Below are positions 63,480 to 64,000 of a stretch of DNA of 64,000 nucleotides, piece after piece. The notes below the pieces were generated by a model that did not search any database, was not told the DNA's origin, and saw nothing but the letters and a program-made list of their open reading frames with translations. Made by a program: the position numbers and the translations under genes. Where the stretch lies: positions 1-64,000 of the forward strand of contig NZ_JACHZE010000003.1 of assembly GCF_014193285.1 (NCBI RefSeq), read 5' to 3'. Each line of letters starts with the position of its first letter. Position 1 is the first letter of the stretch. The stretch is from Atlantibacter sp. RC6 (GTDB taxonomy: Bacteria > Pseudomonadota > Gammaproteobacteria > Enterobacterales > Enterobacteriaceae).

Positions 63480-63959
63480 TTACGCTGTCGCCCGGTGATT
63501 CCAGGCGTCTTTGTAAATGATATTTCCATCGCAATGTTTCCATGTAATGGCTTCATATCTTAACTGAATAGTTTCGCAGTGTGTTCCAGTACCAGAACCT
63601 GGGAATAAGTTCGGAGTAATCCCCGTTATTTTCACATTTTCTAAAATAATATTGAAGTATTCGGTTTCTACACCTGCATCAAGAATTTGATACATTTTAA
63701 TGATTGCTGATTTTAATGTCTGTCCTTCGCTTAGCGCTTTATATAAAATCGGCGTTGTTTTATCAAAATCTTTCTGTATCGCAACAGGACGATGTACTCG
63801 GGTGCCCGTTAATGCTCCAGTGTTCCCATCTACAGGAATCGATAAGTGGTGCGTTACCGCTTTTAATTCAATCGCACCAACACGTCCTGTAACCAAACAA
63901 CTGCCAATTATAGGGGAGCCATTTTCATCCGTTAACCAAAGATACGCTGGATTTGACAT
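63480..63959 (-). CDS. Hcp-family type VI secretion tube protein
   Basis: A 159-residue protein of the Hcp1 family: MSNPAYLWLTDENGSPI, IELKAVTHHLSIPVD, TRVHRPVAIQKDFDKTTP and YEAITWKHCDGN are typical. Hcp forms the inner tube hexamers and is secreted or loaded with effectors. No other type VI gene is in the window, so it is an orphan relative to a main cluster. The sequence before the start continues to the window edge with no visible gene. Confidence 0.92.
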   Translation of the reverse strand: MSNPAYLWLTDENGSPIIGSCLVTGRVGAIELKAVTHHLSIPVDGNTGALTGTRVHRPVAIQKDFDKTTPILYKALSEGQTLKSAIIKMYQILDAGVETEYFNIILENVKITGITPNLFPGSGTGTHCETIQLRYEAITWKHCDGNIIYKDAWNHRATA

Positions 63960-64000
63960 AATTATTCCTTATCTATAAAAGAGGGGATCCAAAACATTAC

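Overview
The window is a chromosomal piece of an enterobacterium, most likely of the Enterobacter/Kosakonia/Klebsiella group. The evidence is gene content and order: alaE-ygaC-ygaM-nrdHIEF-proVWX in the Escherichia order, yqaE, ansB, an EvgA/EvgS pair and a 3' piece of ssrA (tmRNA). The exact genus cannot be fixed from the sequence alone.

Positions 1 to about 34,248 are a prophage whose left end lies outside the window. It ends at a 27-base copy of the ssrA 3' end (34,222-34,248), which I read as attR. The late operon runs leftward on the minus strand. From late to early along the genome it holds: a lambda-type siphovirus tail (fibre start, a J-downstream protein, J, I, a lipoprotein cargo gene, K, L, M, H, G/GT by -1 frameshift, V, U); an HK97-type head (connectors, major capsid protein with the crosslinking residues, protease, portal, large and small terminase, HNH nuclease); a lysis cassette (Rz1, Rz, lambda R-type transglycosylase, two holin-like proteins); a cold-shock gene with a tRNA-like gene; and antiterminator Q. 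Upstream are a helicase/primase replication module and a Cro-like gene. The divergent LexA-type repressor (27,402-28,079) sits between two operator clusters with the shared core TACC-N4-GGTA. One controls the leftward lytic promoter. The other controls a rightward operon of small unknown genes that runs to an ORF6N protein, Xis and integrase. Two further genes of unknown function lie between integrase and attR, with their own terminator.

Positions 34,249 onward are host DNA. The order is: ssrA terminator; a CigR-like secreted protein; a LuxR regulator with a chaperone-usher fimbrial operon; an EvgA/EvgS-like phosphorelay whose kinase appears to lack the PAS domain; a Tat-exported PhoX-type phosphatase; a lipoprotein beta-propeller and TonB-dependent receptor operon with a Fur-like box; a YjaB-like acetyltransferase; a CspB-like cold-shock protein with a cold-box leader; periplasmic asparaginase II; YqaE; an unknown small protein; then alaE, ygaC, ygaM, the class Ib ribonucleotide reductase operon nrdHIEF with NrdR-box-like sites, and the proVWX glycine betaine transporter with a well conserved proU promoter. 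An orphan Hcp gene of the type VI secretion family closes the window.

No CRISPR array, rRNA operon or insertion sequence was found. The least explained parts are the gene pair between integrase and attR, the PDZ lipoprotein inside the tail operon, the aberrant tRNA-like gene, the unknown rightward early operon, and a G-run-rich tract upstream of the replication genes.
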